Below, piece after piece: positions 1 through 8,384 of a stretch of DNA of 28,004 nt (the stretch's first letter is position 1; every line of letters begins with the position of its first letter). Source of the DNA: Chrysochromulina tobinii (Eukaryota; Haptophyta; Prymnesiales; Chrysochromulinaceae). The notes beneath the pieces were generated by a model that saw only the letters and a list, made by a program, of their open reading frames with translations, was not told the origin of the DNA and did not search any database. The stretch is from assembly GCA_001275005.1 (NCBI GenBank), contig JWZX01002874.1:1-28004 (forward strand). The letters are read 5' to 3'. The translations under genes were made by a program, and so were the position numbers.

Positions 1-1
1 C

Positions 2-3000
2 TCCTCCTCGCGCCCGCCCTCGGCGCGCGGCCCCGGCGGCGCGCTGCCCCCGGCGGCGGTGGCCGCCGATCTTGCGAAACGCATGGCGCAGTTCTATGCG
101 ATCGAGCATCAAGCAGTCGAGCAGGCAGCCCAGGCAGACTACGCCATCATGCGGGTCGCTGCCAGCCTCGTCGAGGGACACCTTGCCTCAGACGGACCTT
201 TCGCCGCCGCCAACTCGGTTGCGGCCACCGCGAATGTGGTCCTCATCTCGGGCGCCGCGGTGAGCAGCAGGGACAACGTCACGGTCGCTGCTGGGCTCAG
301 CTCTGACTTGGTCTCCTCGCCTCTCCGCAAGCGCTCCTCGGTGATCAAGGCGGCTCTCCTCAAGACAGCCGCGGAGACAGCCGAGGACGAGCACCAGACG
401 CTCAAGGCGGCGCGCGCGGCACAGGGCTTCGTGGACGGCAGTCCATCCGGATCCCTCGCAGGGCGCGTGCACCGGTGCGAGGGTGCGCTCGATGCGGTAG
501 CCGAGCTCGAGGCGGCGACGTGCCCGTGGATGGAGCTGGCTGGCGTGGGCTCGATGGTGCACGCGGCGCAGGCGCGCGCCCTCCACGCCATGGGAGAGGC
601 GCGCGCGGCCACCGACCTTCGCGAGCTCGGCGCCGAAAAGATGGATGACATCAACGGGCGCCTCGATGCGGGCACGCGCCTCTTCGTGTTGCTTCGTGGT
701 ATGGATCCCACCGCCGCGCCGCGCTCGATGCTCCGAGCCGCGCATGCGGATCTGGTACGCCAGCAGCGTGACGCCGATGCCGAGGCGCATGCGGCGGCAT
801 CGGAGCTACGATCAGTGGAGCTCTGCCATGCCAAGCTGCACTATTGCCTCGGGCGCGTCTCCGTGTTGCGCACGTTTGCGCGGCACGCCCTCGTCGCCCA
901 CCGCGACATGCTGCGCGACAGGCGCATCGGGCTGCTTCGCGACGTGATCGCCACACGCCGCGCGGCCGCGCAATTCAAGGTGCTTCGGACGGCGCGCGTG
1001 GCGGTGGCCGCAGCGGTGGCGCACGGCGAGAGGCTGCTCGTGCTGAGCGAGGAGAAGCACCGGCAGCTCACGAGCGCCAAGATAGGCCTGACGCTCGTCG
1101 GGGTGACCAGCACTGCGCCGCTCCTGCCCTCGCACCTGAGCCAAATCGGGCTCAAGATGCTCTTCAACGAGCTCTGTGTCGCCGTGGGGCTCGCACCGGC
1201 CGAAGCCGAGAGGCTCCACGTCACCTCGATCCGCACGAGCGAGCTGCCTCCCTCTGCTGCCTACTTGGCCTTCGAGGCGTCGGCCGTTTCGGCGCTCGAT
1301 CTCCAGTTTGAGGTGCATCCGTCGCCATTCGCCGACGGTCTTCCGCCGGTCGAGCTGATCGACATCTTCGAGGAGCAACTCAGCGCCTACGTGAAAGCTG
1401 TCGAGGCCGATGGCGCCTTCGCTCCGAGTGTCCGTGCGTCGACGCACTCGTACTCGAACGAGAGCGCACCTCAGACCCCGAGCAGCAGCCTGAGTGCATC
1501 TCGCCCCGGGAGCGCGGCGCACTCGCGCCCGAGCAGTGCGAAGCTCGGGGCGCCGGTGCTGCCCAAAGAGTCGGGGCGGTTCATGCCCATCAGTGAGGGC
1601 GCTCCCCTAGCATCGACCGCGCTGGGCGGGCGGCGCTCGACACGGCGCGCGACCGCGGCGTATGAGGGCTGGTTAGGCGAGAGCCGCACCCGTATCGGGC
1701 TGGATCGGCTGCTCATCGCCGGCGTCCAGGTGCAACGGCCCGAGCCGGCACCCGAGCCGCTCCGACGTGCCGATCACGACAAGGGCGACAAGGGCGGCCT
1801 CGACGAGCTGCCGCTCGCGTTGCCGCTCTACCGCGCCTTGGACGCGGCCAGCGCGGCGCGCGAGCACCTGACCAACTTGTGCGCGGCGAAGCCGATGCAC
1901 AAGGCGATGAGATACGAGCTGCACCGGCTGTCCGCTACCTTTGAGCTGCCGGCGGCGGTCCTCGGCTGCCTTCGCCAGGCGTGTGAGCCTGACGGCATCC
2001 TCTCGATGGCTTCGGCGGGCACGGGAGCAGTCGACGTGGCGCTCGCCGAGACCGCGGCTCGTGTGCGCACGACGGAGCGCGCGCTCAAGAACGCTGCGCC
2101 CGCCCTCAAGGAGAGTCGGCAGTTGGCCAAAGCGACCCTCGCCGAGGCGCTTGGGACGGCGGCCTTCCTGCGCCGTCTCCAGGTGCGTTCATGCTGGCCC
2201 GCGGCGACATTGCTCGGCGTGCGCATCGACTTGAAGTGGAACTTTGCGACACTCGATTCGATGGCCGACCCGGCGGCTAGTGGCCGCGGTGGCAGTGCTG
2301 GGGCGAGCGTGGCGGCCCTGTCGGCAGAGCGGATGGGGTTGCATGCTGACGGCGGTATCATCGTGCCTGCGATCCGTAACGGCTGGGAGAGTATCGGCTA
2401 CTCCGTGGCGGGACGTTCCTCCTCGGGCAGCGATGTCTTCTGGCAGCCGACTGCCGGCACGGCAGCCGACAAGACGCGCCCCGTCGAGGGCGAGGGTGAG
2501 CCCCCGCCGTCCGCTGCGACCTCGTCGCGCCCGTCGTCGTCCTCGTCACACCGATCGACGTCGTCGCGCCCAGGCTCATCATCCCATCGCACCTCGCTCA
2601 GCGATGCACTTCTGAAGCAGCAAGTGAGCATCCAGATGCATGCAAAGCACCTAGCCGACGAGGAGAAGCATCACGCCTTGGTGGAGATGGCGCTCGCCAA
2701 GGCGGGGGCGGGCACCTCGCCCACGCCTTCGCCCCTCAAGACTGATGCTCACCACGACGCATGGTGGCAGCAAGGGCACGTGTGCTACTACTGCGCACAG
2801 CGCTTCTCTCCAAAGCGAATCCAATCGGCTGTGCTCAGCATCAAGGGTGACCTCGAGCGACCGCCGCCCTCGCTGCACCATCGGTACATTGACTGCGCCC
2901 AGCGCAAGCGCGTCGGCCTGCATGAGTTCGACTCGCCGACGACGGTGGCCGCGGTTGTGCAGGAGTTCAAGGCCGAGCTGAGCGCGCTCGACACGGCGCT

Positions 3001-5482
3001 CGAGGCGCTCGAGCCGCAGGCGCTGCTGTACCGTGAGACGCGCGATACGCTGATGGATACCGAGGGTCACCTGCGCCTTCTCACCCCCTTGCTGAGCCAG
3101 CAGCCGAGCGCGCCGCCCGCACCGCCGCCGCCGCCGCCGCCGCCACCCGTGCACTCGTCCCGTTGGATCTCGCCGATCTCTCCGAGCAAGCCCGCGCTGC
3201 TCGAGGGCGATCCCGAGCCCGAGTCGTCGCTCGCTGCGTACCAGAATGTGATCATCGACGACGCGGCCGTCATGGCCGCCGCGCGTGCGCAGGGCGCCAT
3301 TGAGACGAAACTGACGAACCTCATCGCCGATGCGGCGCGTGAGGCGCTCTCGTGGCCGGTAGAGCACCCTGAGGTGAAACCCTCCCTGGTGGCCCTGGCG
3401 CAGCGCCAGAGCACCCCGGTCACGCCGGCCGTTACGCCGGCCGTTACGCCAGCCGCCGTTACGCCGGCTGCCGCTTCGAGCGCCGCCTCGGGCGTGCCGC
3501 CGTCGGCGCGCTTCGCCGCTTCGTCAGTCAAGGGGCCCTCTCGCCATTTGAACCTTGACGAATTTGTGGAGGCCAAACAGCCTCGTGGGTTGGGCCGCAC
3601 CCCCCTGGGCCGCACACCCGGCGCCGGTGGTGCCGACGCGGAGGAGGCGGAAGGGGGGGATCCGGATCTGGATGCGATCCGTGCGCGCCTCGCTAACGTC
3701 AACGGCGGCGCATCGGCGCCCAGCACGACGCCGCACGTCGCACACGGCCCTGCCGCCGAGAAGGCCGAGGCTGAACGGCTTAAGGCTGCGCGCCTCGCCG
3801 AGAACGCCGAGGCGGCGCGCCTCAAGGCCGAAACCTCCAAGTTGGAAGCGGAGCAGGCGGAAGCCAAGGCGGCCATCGGAGGATCCACGGCCAAACGCGT
3901 GGCCACTCAGAAGCGTCTGGTCGCCGACAAGGTTGGCGAGGCGGCCGACAAGGAGGGTGAGGTCGCGGCGGCGCATGCAGCGGTGATGGCTCGGACGCAG
4001 GAGCGGGCAGCCAACAAGGAGGCGGCTCGATTGGAATGGATCGCGCAGCAGCAGTCGCAGCAGTCGCAGGAGGCAGGGTGCGCCATCGAGGGCGCCATCG
4101 AGGGCGCAAAGGACGAGAGCGCCACCGAGGGCGCCATCGAGGGCGCAAAGGACGAGAGCGCCGATCCGAGCTCCGCCGCCGAGAGCACCGCTCTTGTGCC
4201 GACCGTAGGAGGTGCGGCGCCGAGCCCGTCGCCGCCGAACCAATCAGCGCCCGTCTATTGGGAGCGCATGCGCGGGGTGCTGCTGATGAGCGATGTGGAG
4301 CAGCAGGGCGCCCACCCGCTCACGCCCGAGGAGGTGCGCTCTGCGGCGCACGCGCTGCAGCTGCCGCTCGGTGCGATCAGCGCTCGCTCGATGGAGAACG
4401 GCGTGGCGCTCTTGCCCATCGTGCTCGAGTACCTCAACGTGCCGCTGCCGTTCGGCTGGCGCCGTCACGCCCTCGACGAGTCAGGGAGTCAGGATGGTGC
4501 TCGAGCCACTCAGCTCTTCGTGCACGCGATGCGCCAACTTAGGACGACCGCCCACCCGCTCATGCCCACCTTCCGGCAGGTGCTGCGCGGGCTGTTGCGC
4601 CGCACGCCCTCCGCCCTCGCCGCGCACAGAGCGGTCGATTCTCTCGGATGGCTTCTCTTCGCGGGAGCGGACGGCACCGTCTACTACTTCAACTTTCGCA
4701 CGTCCCAGATGAGCAGCAGCTTCCCGAGCCTGGCCGAGCTGCCCGCTGACATGCCGCTGCTCCGGCCGCGCGCCAAGGGACGTGGCGCGGCTGCATACGA
4801 GGGCGTCATGCCCGCGTACCTGGCCGCGCGCTCGCATACGCAGCTGCTGCTCTCGCACGGCGTGGCGACGCACGCGTCTCTCGAGGCCGCTTCGTGTGGC
4901 GTGCGGAGCTCGCACCTGTGGATGCGCCCGTGCGCGCTCTCGACGACCCTCGCGGCCGCGCAGACCTTGGGCATCGACCCGCGGCGCGAGCCACACTACA
5001 TGTGGCTGGCGCACCTTTCGCTGTGCCTTCCTCTGCCGATTGGGTGGGAGGCGCGCGCCACACCGGCGGAAGCCGAGTGGAAGGCACTCCCCGGCGGGCT
5101 GAAGCTGCAGCAGCGCCGGCGCAAGGTGGAGCTCGACATGCACCTGCGCGGCTTTGCGCAGCCGCCGCTGCCGGACACGTACTACGAGTACCGCATGCTC
5201 GGCTTCTCAGTCACACAGTGGGAGAGGCCGCAGCTCTCCTTTTGCCGTGGCGTGCTCGCCGCGCTGCGCAAGCACGCGGCCCTCGGCGAGGCGGGCTTGG
5301 TGCCCGCCGACGGCGCGCCCGCAGCGGCGGATGCGCAGGCAGCTGCAGCTCGTGCGCAAGAGATGACCAATCAGCTGCAGCTCATGCGCGAGCGGCCGCA
5401 GGGCGCCACTCTCGCGTTCGCGACCGCGCTCTCGGGCCGCAAAGCAGTCAGGATCCTTCGCCCCGTAATCCGGGAGGCGTAG
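2..5482 (+). CDS. Large low-complexity protein with C-terminal CEP164-like WW modules (5' partial)
   Basis: The frame is open from base 2 to the TAG at 5480-5482, which is followed directly by a second TAG. There is no upstream stop, so the gene probably begins outside the window. The first in-frame ATG is at 83; the GTG at 59 is not a credible eukaryotic start. Residue numbers below count from base 59. Residues 1-400 look alpha-helical and Ala/Arg-rich. Ser/Pro-rich linkers follow (about 460-500 and 810-860). A C-x2-C...HH-x4-C cluster lies at about 909-946, a polyproline run at about 1019-1031, VTPA repeats at about 1120-1138 and a charged Ala/Glu/Lys helix at about 1230-1345. The C-terminus has WW-like modules. 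One reads LGIDPRREPHYMWLA, then LPLPIGWEA, then TYYEYRMLGFSVTQWERP (about 1636-1725). An earlier one has PLPFGW (about 1461) and TVYYFNF (about 1540). This order resembles the N-terminus of the centriolar appendage protein CEP164. A cytoskeletal or ciliary scaffold role is inference; no enzyme domain was recognised. Confidence 0.75.
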   Translation, partial: SSSRPPSARGPGGALPPAAVAADLAKRMAQFYAIEHQAVEQAAQADYAIMRVAASLVEGHLASDGPFAAANSVAATANVVLISGAAVSSRDNVTVAAGLSSDLVSSPLRKRSSVIKAALLKTAAETAEDEHQTLKAARAAQGFVDGSPSGSLAGRVHRCEGALDAVAELEAATCPWMELAGVGSMVHAAQARALHAMGEARAATDLRELGAEKMDDINGRLDAGTRLFVLLRGMDPTAAPRSMLRAAHADLVRQQRDADAEAHAAASELRSVELCHAKLHYCLGRVSVLRTFARHALVAHRDMLRDRRIGLLRDVIATRRAAAQFKVLRTARVAVAAAVAHGERLLVLSEEKHRQLTSAKIGLTLVGVTSTAPLLPSHLSQIGLKMLFNELCVAVGLAPAEAERLHVTSIRTSELPPSAAYLAFEASAVSALDLQFEVHPSPFADGLPPVELIDIFEEQLSAYVKAVEADGAFAPSVRASTHSYSNESAPQTPSSSLSASRPGSAAHSRPSSAKLGAPVLPKESGRFMPISEGAPLASTALGGRRSTRRATAAYEGWLGESRTRIGLDRLLIAGVQVQRPEPAPEPLRRADHDKGDKGGLDELPLALPLYRALDAASAAREHLTNLCAAKPMHKAMRYELHRLSATFELPAAVLGCLRQACEPDGILSMASAGTGAVDVALAETAARVRTTERALKNAAPALKESRQLAKATLAEALGTAAFLRRLQVRSCWPAATLLGVRIDLKWNFATLDSMADPAASGRGGSAGASVAALSAERMGLHADGGIIVPAIRNGWESIGYSVAGRSSSGSDVFWQPTAGTAADKTRPVEGEGEPPPSAATSSRPSSSSSHRSTSSRPGSSSHRTSLSDALLKQQVSIQMHAKHLADEEKHHALVEMALAKAGAGTSPTPSPLKTDAHHDAWWQQGHVCYYCAQRFSPKRIQSAVLSIKGDLERPPPSLHHRYIDCAQRKRVGLHEFDSPTTVAAVVQEFKAELSALDTALEALEPQALLYRETRDTLMDTEGHLRLLTPLLSQQPSAPPAPPPPPPPPPVHSSRWISPISPSKPALLEGDPEPESSLAAYQNVIIDDAAVMAAARAQGAIETKLTNLIADAAREALSWPVEHPEVKPSLVALAQRQSTPVTPAVTPAVTPAAVTPAAASSAASGVPPSARFAASSVKGPSRHLNLDEFVEAKQPRGLGRTPLGRTPGAGGADAEEAEGGDPDLDAIRARLANVNGGASAPSTTPHVAHGPAAEKAEAERLKAARLAENAEAARLKAETSKLEAEQAEAKAAIGGSTAKRVATQKRLVADKVGEAADKEGEVAAAHAAVMARTQERAANKEAARLEWIAQQQSQQSQEAGCAIEGAIEGAKDESATEGAIEGAKDESADPSSAAESTALVPTVGGAAPSPSPPNQSAPVYWERMRGVLLMSDVEQQGAHPLTPEEVRSAAHALQLPLGAISARSMENGVALLPIVLEYLNVPLPFGWRRHALDESGSQDGARATQLFVHAMRQLRTTAHPLMPTFRQVLRGLLRRTPSALAAHRAVDSLGWLLFAGADGTVYYFNFRTSQMSSSFPSLAELPADMPLLRPRAKGRGAAAYEGVMPAYLAARSHTQLLLSHGVATHASLEAASCGVRSSHLWMRPCALSTTLAAAQTLGIDPRREPHYMWLAHLSLCLPLPIGWEARATPAEAEWKALPGGLKLQQRRRKVELDMHLRGFAQPPLPDTYYEYRMLGFSVTQWERPQLSFCRGVLAALRKHAALGEAGLVPADGAPAAADAQAAAARAQEMTNQLQLMRERPQGATLAFATALSGRKAVRILRPVIREA
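3418..3472 (+). repeat. VTPA-coding short tandem repeat
   Basis: Four imperfect copies of a 12-15 bp unit encode VTPA(A) inside the large + strand gene. The copies stay in frame, so this is a low-complexity spacer between the polyproline segment and the charged helical region. Confidence 0.7.
4088..4165 (+). repeat. 39-bp in-frame tandem duplication
   Basis: Two adjacent 39-bp units (4088-4126 and 4127-4165) differ only in the last three bases. They encode EGAIEGAKDESA followed by T or D. This is a recent-looking duplication in the acidic linker just before the WW-like modules. Confidence 0.85.
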
Positions 5483-6170
5483 TAGGTGGTCGTACACGAG
5501 ATTGCGTAGAACCAGGTGAAGTACGAGGCCGTCGCCTTTGAGACGGTGGTGTGGTGAGCGCGCGGGGGGACCGCGACGAAACTGACTGACTGACTGAAGT
5601 ACGAGGCTTGTATGAAAGGAGACGCGCTTCCGATCTTCCGAACGTATCAACTGGGCGATCGACCGACCCCCATGCCGACCCCGAAACTTTCGGGTTGTCT
5701 ACAGAAGCGATTAAACGTCTTGAATCATTAAATTCGTGCGAAGCGGGCGAAGGGTTACCGCTTACCCCTTAGCCCGTTCCCCGCCCCCCGCCGATTGACG
5801 GCCAGGGTGTAATAGCAGGCTGTGTCGCCCATGCCTCCGTCCATTGCGATAGCGGCCCCCGTGCCTGGGGGTCCGGAGTTAGGTCCGGAGAGCATGCGCG
5901 CGCGTTGTGTTGAACAGCAGCAGCAGCCGAAACTTGGTGGCAAGCTTGTGGTGGTGAAGTGCGGTTGCCTCGCCCCAACCTTCTGCCGATTAACGGTCTG
6001 TGTATAGCCAGGTTGTGTCGGCCACACCTCCGTCCGTAGCGATAGAGGCCCTTGTGCTACGGGTTCCGGAGTGGGTATGCGACGTGTGTTTCACAGCAGC
6101 TTTGGCCGAAACAGTCTTGACGAAAGATGCGCCTCGCGAGACCAGGTTCGAGTCTCCTTTCCAGCGCGCA
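5483..6170. other. Intergenic region with short repeats
   Basis: There is no supported gene here. The start holds an (ACTG)n run near 5580-5596 and two copies of gaagtacgaggc (about 5518 and 5596). The second half carries the degenerate direct repeat listed separately. The sequence just upstream of 6171 is presumably the promoter/5' UTR of the MRS2-like gene, but I recognise no promoter motif. Confidence 0.5.
5786..6118. repeat. Degenerate direct repeat, two copies about 196 bp apart
   Basis: Copy 1 (about 5786-5937) and copy 2 (about 5983-6118) share a series of blocks in the same order: gccgattRacgg, a gtgt/ta-tag-ca-g stretch, then tgtgtcg, cctccgtcc, gcgatag, ggtccggagt/gttccggagt, and finally an aacagcag / cacagcag block running into gccgaaac. 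By eye identity is about 70% with small indels. It could be an old dispersed element duplicated in tandem or a duplicated promoter segment. No terminal inverted repeats or coding potential were seen. Confidence 0.6.
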
Positions 6171-7784
6171 ATGAAGCGTGGATGGAAGCGGCCGCGCTTC
6201 AGCACCCATGCAGGGGCGCTGATCCTTGCAGCCGCGTTCGCGACCGCCAGCGCCTTCTCTTCCCTCACGCGCTTTGCGGTCAGGAGCCGTTCCGACGCAG
6301 CTACCGCTGCCTCTTTCGCGCCACGGTCGCGGGTGCCGTTGCGAGCCGCCCGAGTGCCGACGAGTGCTGCATTGGTCGGCTCAACGCGCACGATGCCGGT
6401 GGCACTCGGAGCAGGGGCGCCTCTGATATCCACGCTACCCAATCAGCCGCTGCCCATGGTCGAGATCACTGCCAACGGTCAGGTGACGCGCTACTCGTCC
6501 ACGCTCACCTCGATCCGGTGGATGTTCGGAGCAAACAAGCTCGCAGCGCGCGACGTGCGGCTGTTGCGCTCGTCAGCGCCCGTGCTTGCGCCGCGCGAGG
6601 GCTACATGATCTTCGACTTTGGCGAGCTGCGCGGTATCTTGACGCACGACCGTCTGACGCTCATCGGTGCCGACGGGCCGGCCGTCGGAGCGCTTGGCAA
6701 GGAGATCCAGCGGCGACTCGCGCTCGACAGGCTTGATGACGCGGCCGACGAGCAGCAGCCGTTCGAGGTGCGTGCGCTCGAATGCATGCTCGAGCAGGTG
6801 TACACGACCGTCGACGAGACGCTGCAGCGGCTCTCAGTCCTGGTCTCGAGCACGCTAAACGAGCTGACCAACCCGTCGACGTTCGACTCGGAGGGCCGGC
6901 GCGAGGCGGCCCTCGGGCGGCTGCTGCCCCTTCGCATCTCGCTCTCGGCGCTGCAGGCACGCAGCCGGCGCATCTCGGCGGTGCTCGACGAGCTCATCGA
7001 CTCCGACGAGGACATGAAAGACATGTGCCTGACGCATATGCGTCTCAATCCGCCCTCCTCGCCCACCTCGACGCTCGTCGGTTTCGCCGTGGGCGAGCTC
7101 GGCAACATTGGCAACGACGACCTCGGCAACGATGAGCGCATGGCGGCTGAGGCCAAGGCCGAGGCGGCCGAGGCGGCGGTCGAGCTCGTCGAGACGCTCC
7201 TCGACGTGTACGACGCGCGCTTCAACTCGCTCTGCGATCAGATCGAGCAGCTCGCGTCGACCATCGAGAACACGCAGGACGTCCTCGAGCTCACGCTGGA
7301 CAACGAGCGCAACCGGATCGCACGGCTCGAGCTGCTGCTCTCGATGGTGGGCATCTCGTTTGGCGCGTGCTCCGCCATCAGCGGCTTCTTCGGCATGAAC
7401 GTCATCAACGGCGTCGAGAACGTCGCGGGCATCTTCCTCTTCATCAGCGGCACCTCCATCCTGCTGACGGGCTCGCTGTTCGTCACGTGCTGGCGCCAGT
7501 TCCGATCGATCTCGCGCCGGCAGCGCGACCGGCTGATGGACGTCGAGGCGCTCAAGAACGTGCTCGCCAACCTCGACCTCGTCTCGCTCATGCTGCGCAA
7601 CCGGCCGCCGCTGCCGCGTGGCGCCAAGGCGATGCAGGACGAGCTGCGCGAGCTGCTGCGCAGCTCAGGTGTCCTCAAGAGCCAGCGCGAGCTCTCGGTG
7701 CTCTGCTCGCTGCTCATGCAGCAGCAGGCCGAGCAGTCGAAGATGGAGGGCGCGCCTGCCCTCACCGTCCTCCGCGCGCTCTAG
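6171..7784 (+). CDS. MRS2/CorA-type magnesium transporter, probably plastid-targeted
   Basis: This 537-aa protein has the MRS2 family plan. It shows a long helical cytoplasmic/stromal region with the family-typical LAARDVRLLR, PFEVRALECMLE and a helical stretch with DELIDSDEDMKDMCLTHM. Two closely spaced membrane segments follow. The first (about 391-411) ends in the diagnostic Gly-Met-Asn motif (residues 408-410, bases 7392-7400) and the second spans about 419-441. The family forms pentameric Mg2+ channels. I chose the ATG at 6171 over the GTG at 6000 because it begins a classical leader: a basic start, a hydrophobic core, then an ATASA|F site followed by an Arg/Ser/Ala-rich stretch, as in bipartite plastid presequences of complex red plastids. 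That places it by inference in a plastid membrane. The frame is intact and ends in TAG, showing that TAG is a stop here. No intron was needed. Confidence 0.88.
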   Translation: MKRGWKRPRFSTHAGALILAAAFATASAFSSLTRFAVRSRSDAATAASFAPRSRVPLRAARVPTSAALVGSTRTMPVALGAGAPLISTLPNQPLPMVEITANGQVTRYSSTLTSIRWMFGANKLAARDVRLLRSSAPVLAPREGYMIFDFGELRGILTHDRLTLIGADGPAVGALGKEIQRRLALDRLDDAADEQQPFEVRALECMLEQVYTTVDETLQRLSVLVSSTLNELTNPSTFDSEGRREAALGRLLPLRISLSALQARSRRISAVLDELIDSDEDMKDMCLTHMRLNPPSSPTSTLVGFAVGELGNIGNDDLGNDERMAAEAKAEAAEAAVELVETLLDVYDARFNSLCDQIEQLASTIENTQDVLELTLDNERNRIARLELLLSMVGISFGACSAISGFFGMNVINGVENVAGIFLFISGTSILLTGSLFVTCWRQFRSISRRQRDRLMDVEALKNVLANLDLVSLMLRNRPPLPRGAKAMQDELRELLRSSGVLKSQRELSVLCSLLMQQQAEQSKMEGAPALTVLRAL

Positions 7785-8384
7785 AGCCGCCCGAGCCCGC
7801 CGGGGAGCATCATCGATCAAAGGCTGCTCGCTCCGGTCTCCGGTGTCGAGTACGCTGATGTTAATACGTACTAAGAAAATTGAGCAGGGATTATTGCATG
7901 TCACTCAGTTCAAAATCACCCGAAGGCGAAGCTGTGTGAGGCCAGACGACGCAGAGGACGCGATCGAAATGCCCGACCCGACGCTCCCCTTTGCGTTCAC
8001 TTGAAGGTCACTTCGCTTCGGGCCTTGGCGCTTGGGCAGCGAGCGGGTGGAGTCGTATTTTTGTCGCTGCCGCTTTTATCAGCATGTGTGATCTTAAGAA
8101 ACTTAATAGTTACTTAAGCCACAATCCCCACGCATCACGCGCAGTGTCGGATTATTCGCGGCGGCATGGGGGGCCACAACATGCCATGTCGACAGAAACA
8201 AGCGAATCAGTCGAAACAACGCTAGTACTTCACAAGACAAAATGAGACGTTTGCATGCAATATCTTAGCGATCGCGTAAGTTGTAGGCGATAAGGCGCGC
8301 GACTCTCGCGGTATGTTGGTGTGGCCACAGCACCGAAACGAGCGCAGCGGCCTCTAAGCGGCCTCGAAAGACCACAACGCTACG
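7785..8384. other. Intergenic region, no recognised feature
   Basis: This 600-bp stretch, noticeably AT-richer than the flanking genes, separates the MRS2-like gene from the armadillo/U-box gene. Open frames within it are short and of random composition. It presumably holds the 3' end of the first gene and the promoter of the second, but I see no specific motif to call. Confidence 0.5.

Noticed and set aside
59-82. GTG start for the first long frame
   Set aside because: Nuclear eukaryotic genes rarely start at GTG, and the frame is open to the window edge with similar low-complexity composition, so the gene is treated as 5' partial.
3067-4243. Antisense frames of 240-280 codons within the first gene
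   Set aside because: They are GC-driven shadows of the + strand coding frame, with Arg/Ala-rich random composition and no motifs.
6000-6170. N-terminal extension of the MRS2-like gene from a GTG at 6000
   Set aside because: It would translate the second copy of the intergenic direct repeat and would bury the clear plastid-type leader that begins at the ATG at 6171.
6120-6170. tRNA T-arm-like string (ggttcgagtc)
   Set aside because: The flanking bases do not form a 5-bp T stem with a 7-nt loop, and no acceptor, D or anticodon arms can be built around it.
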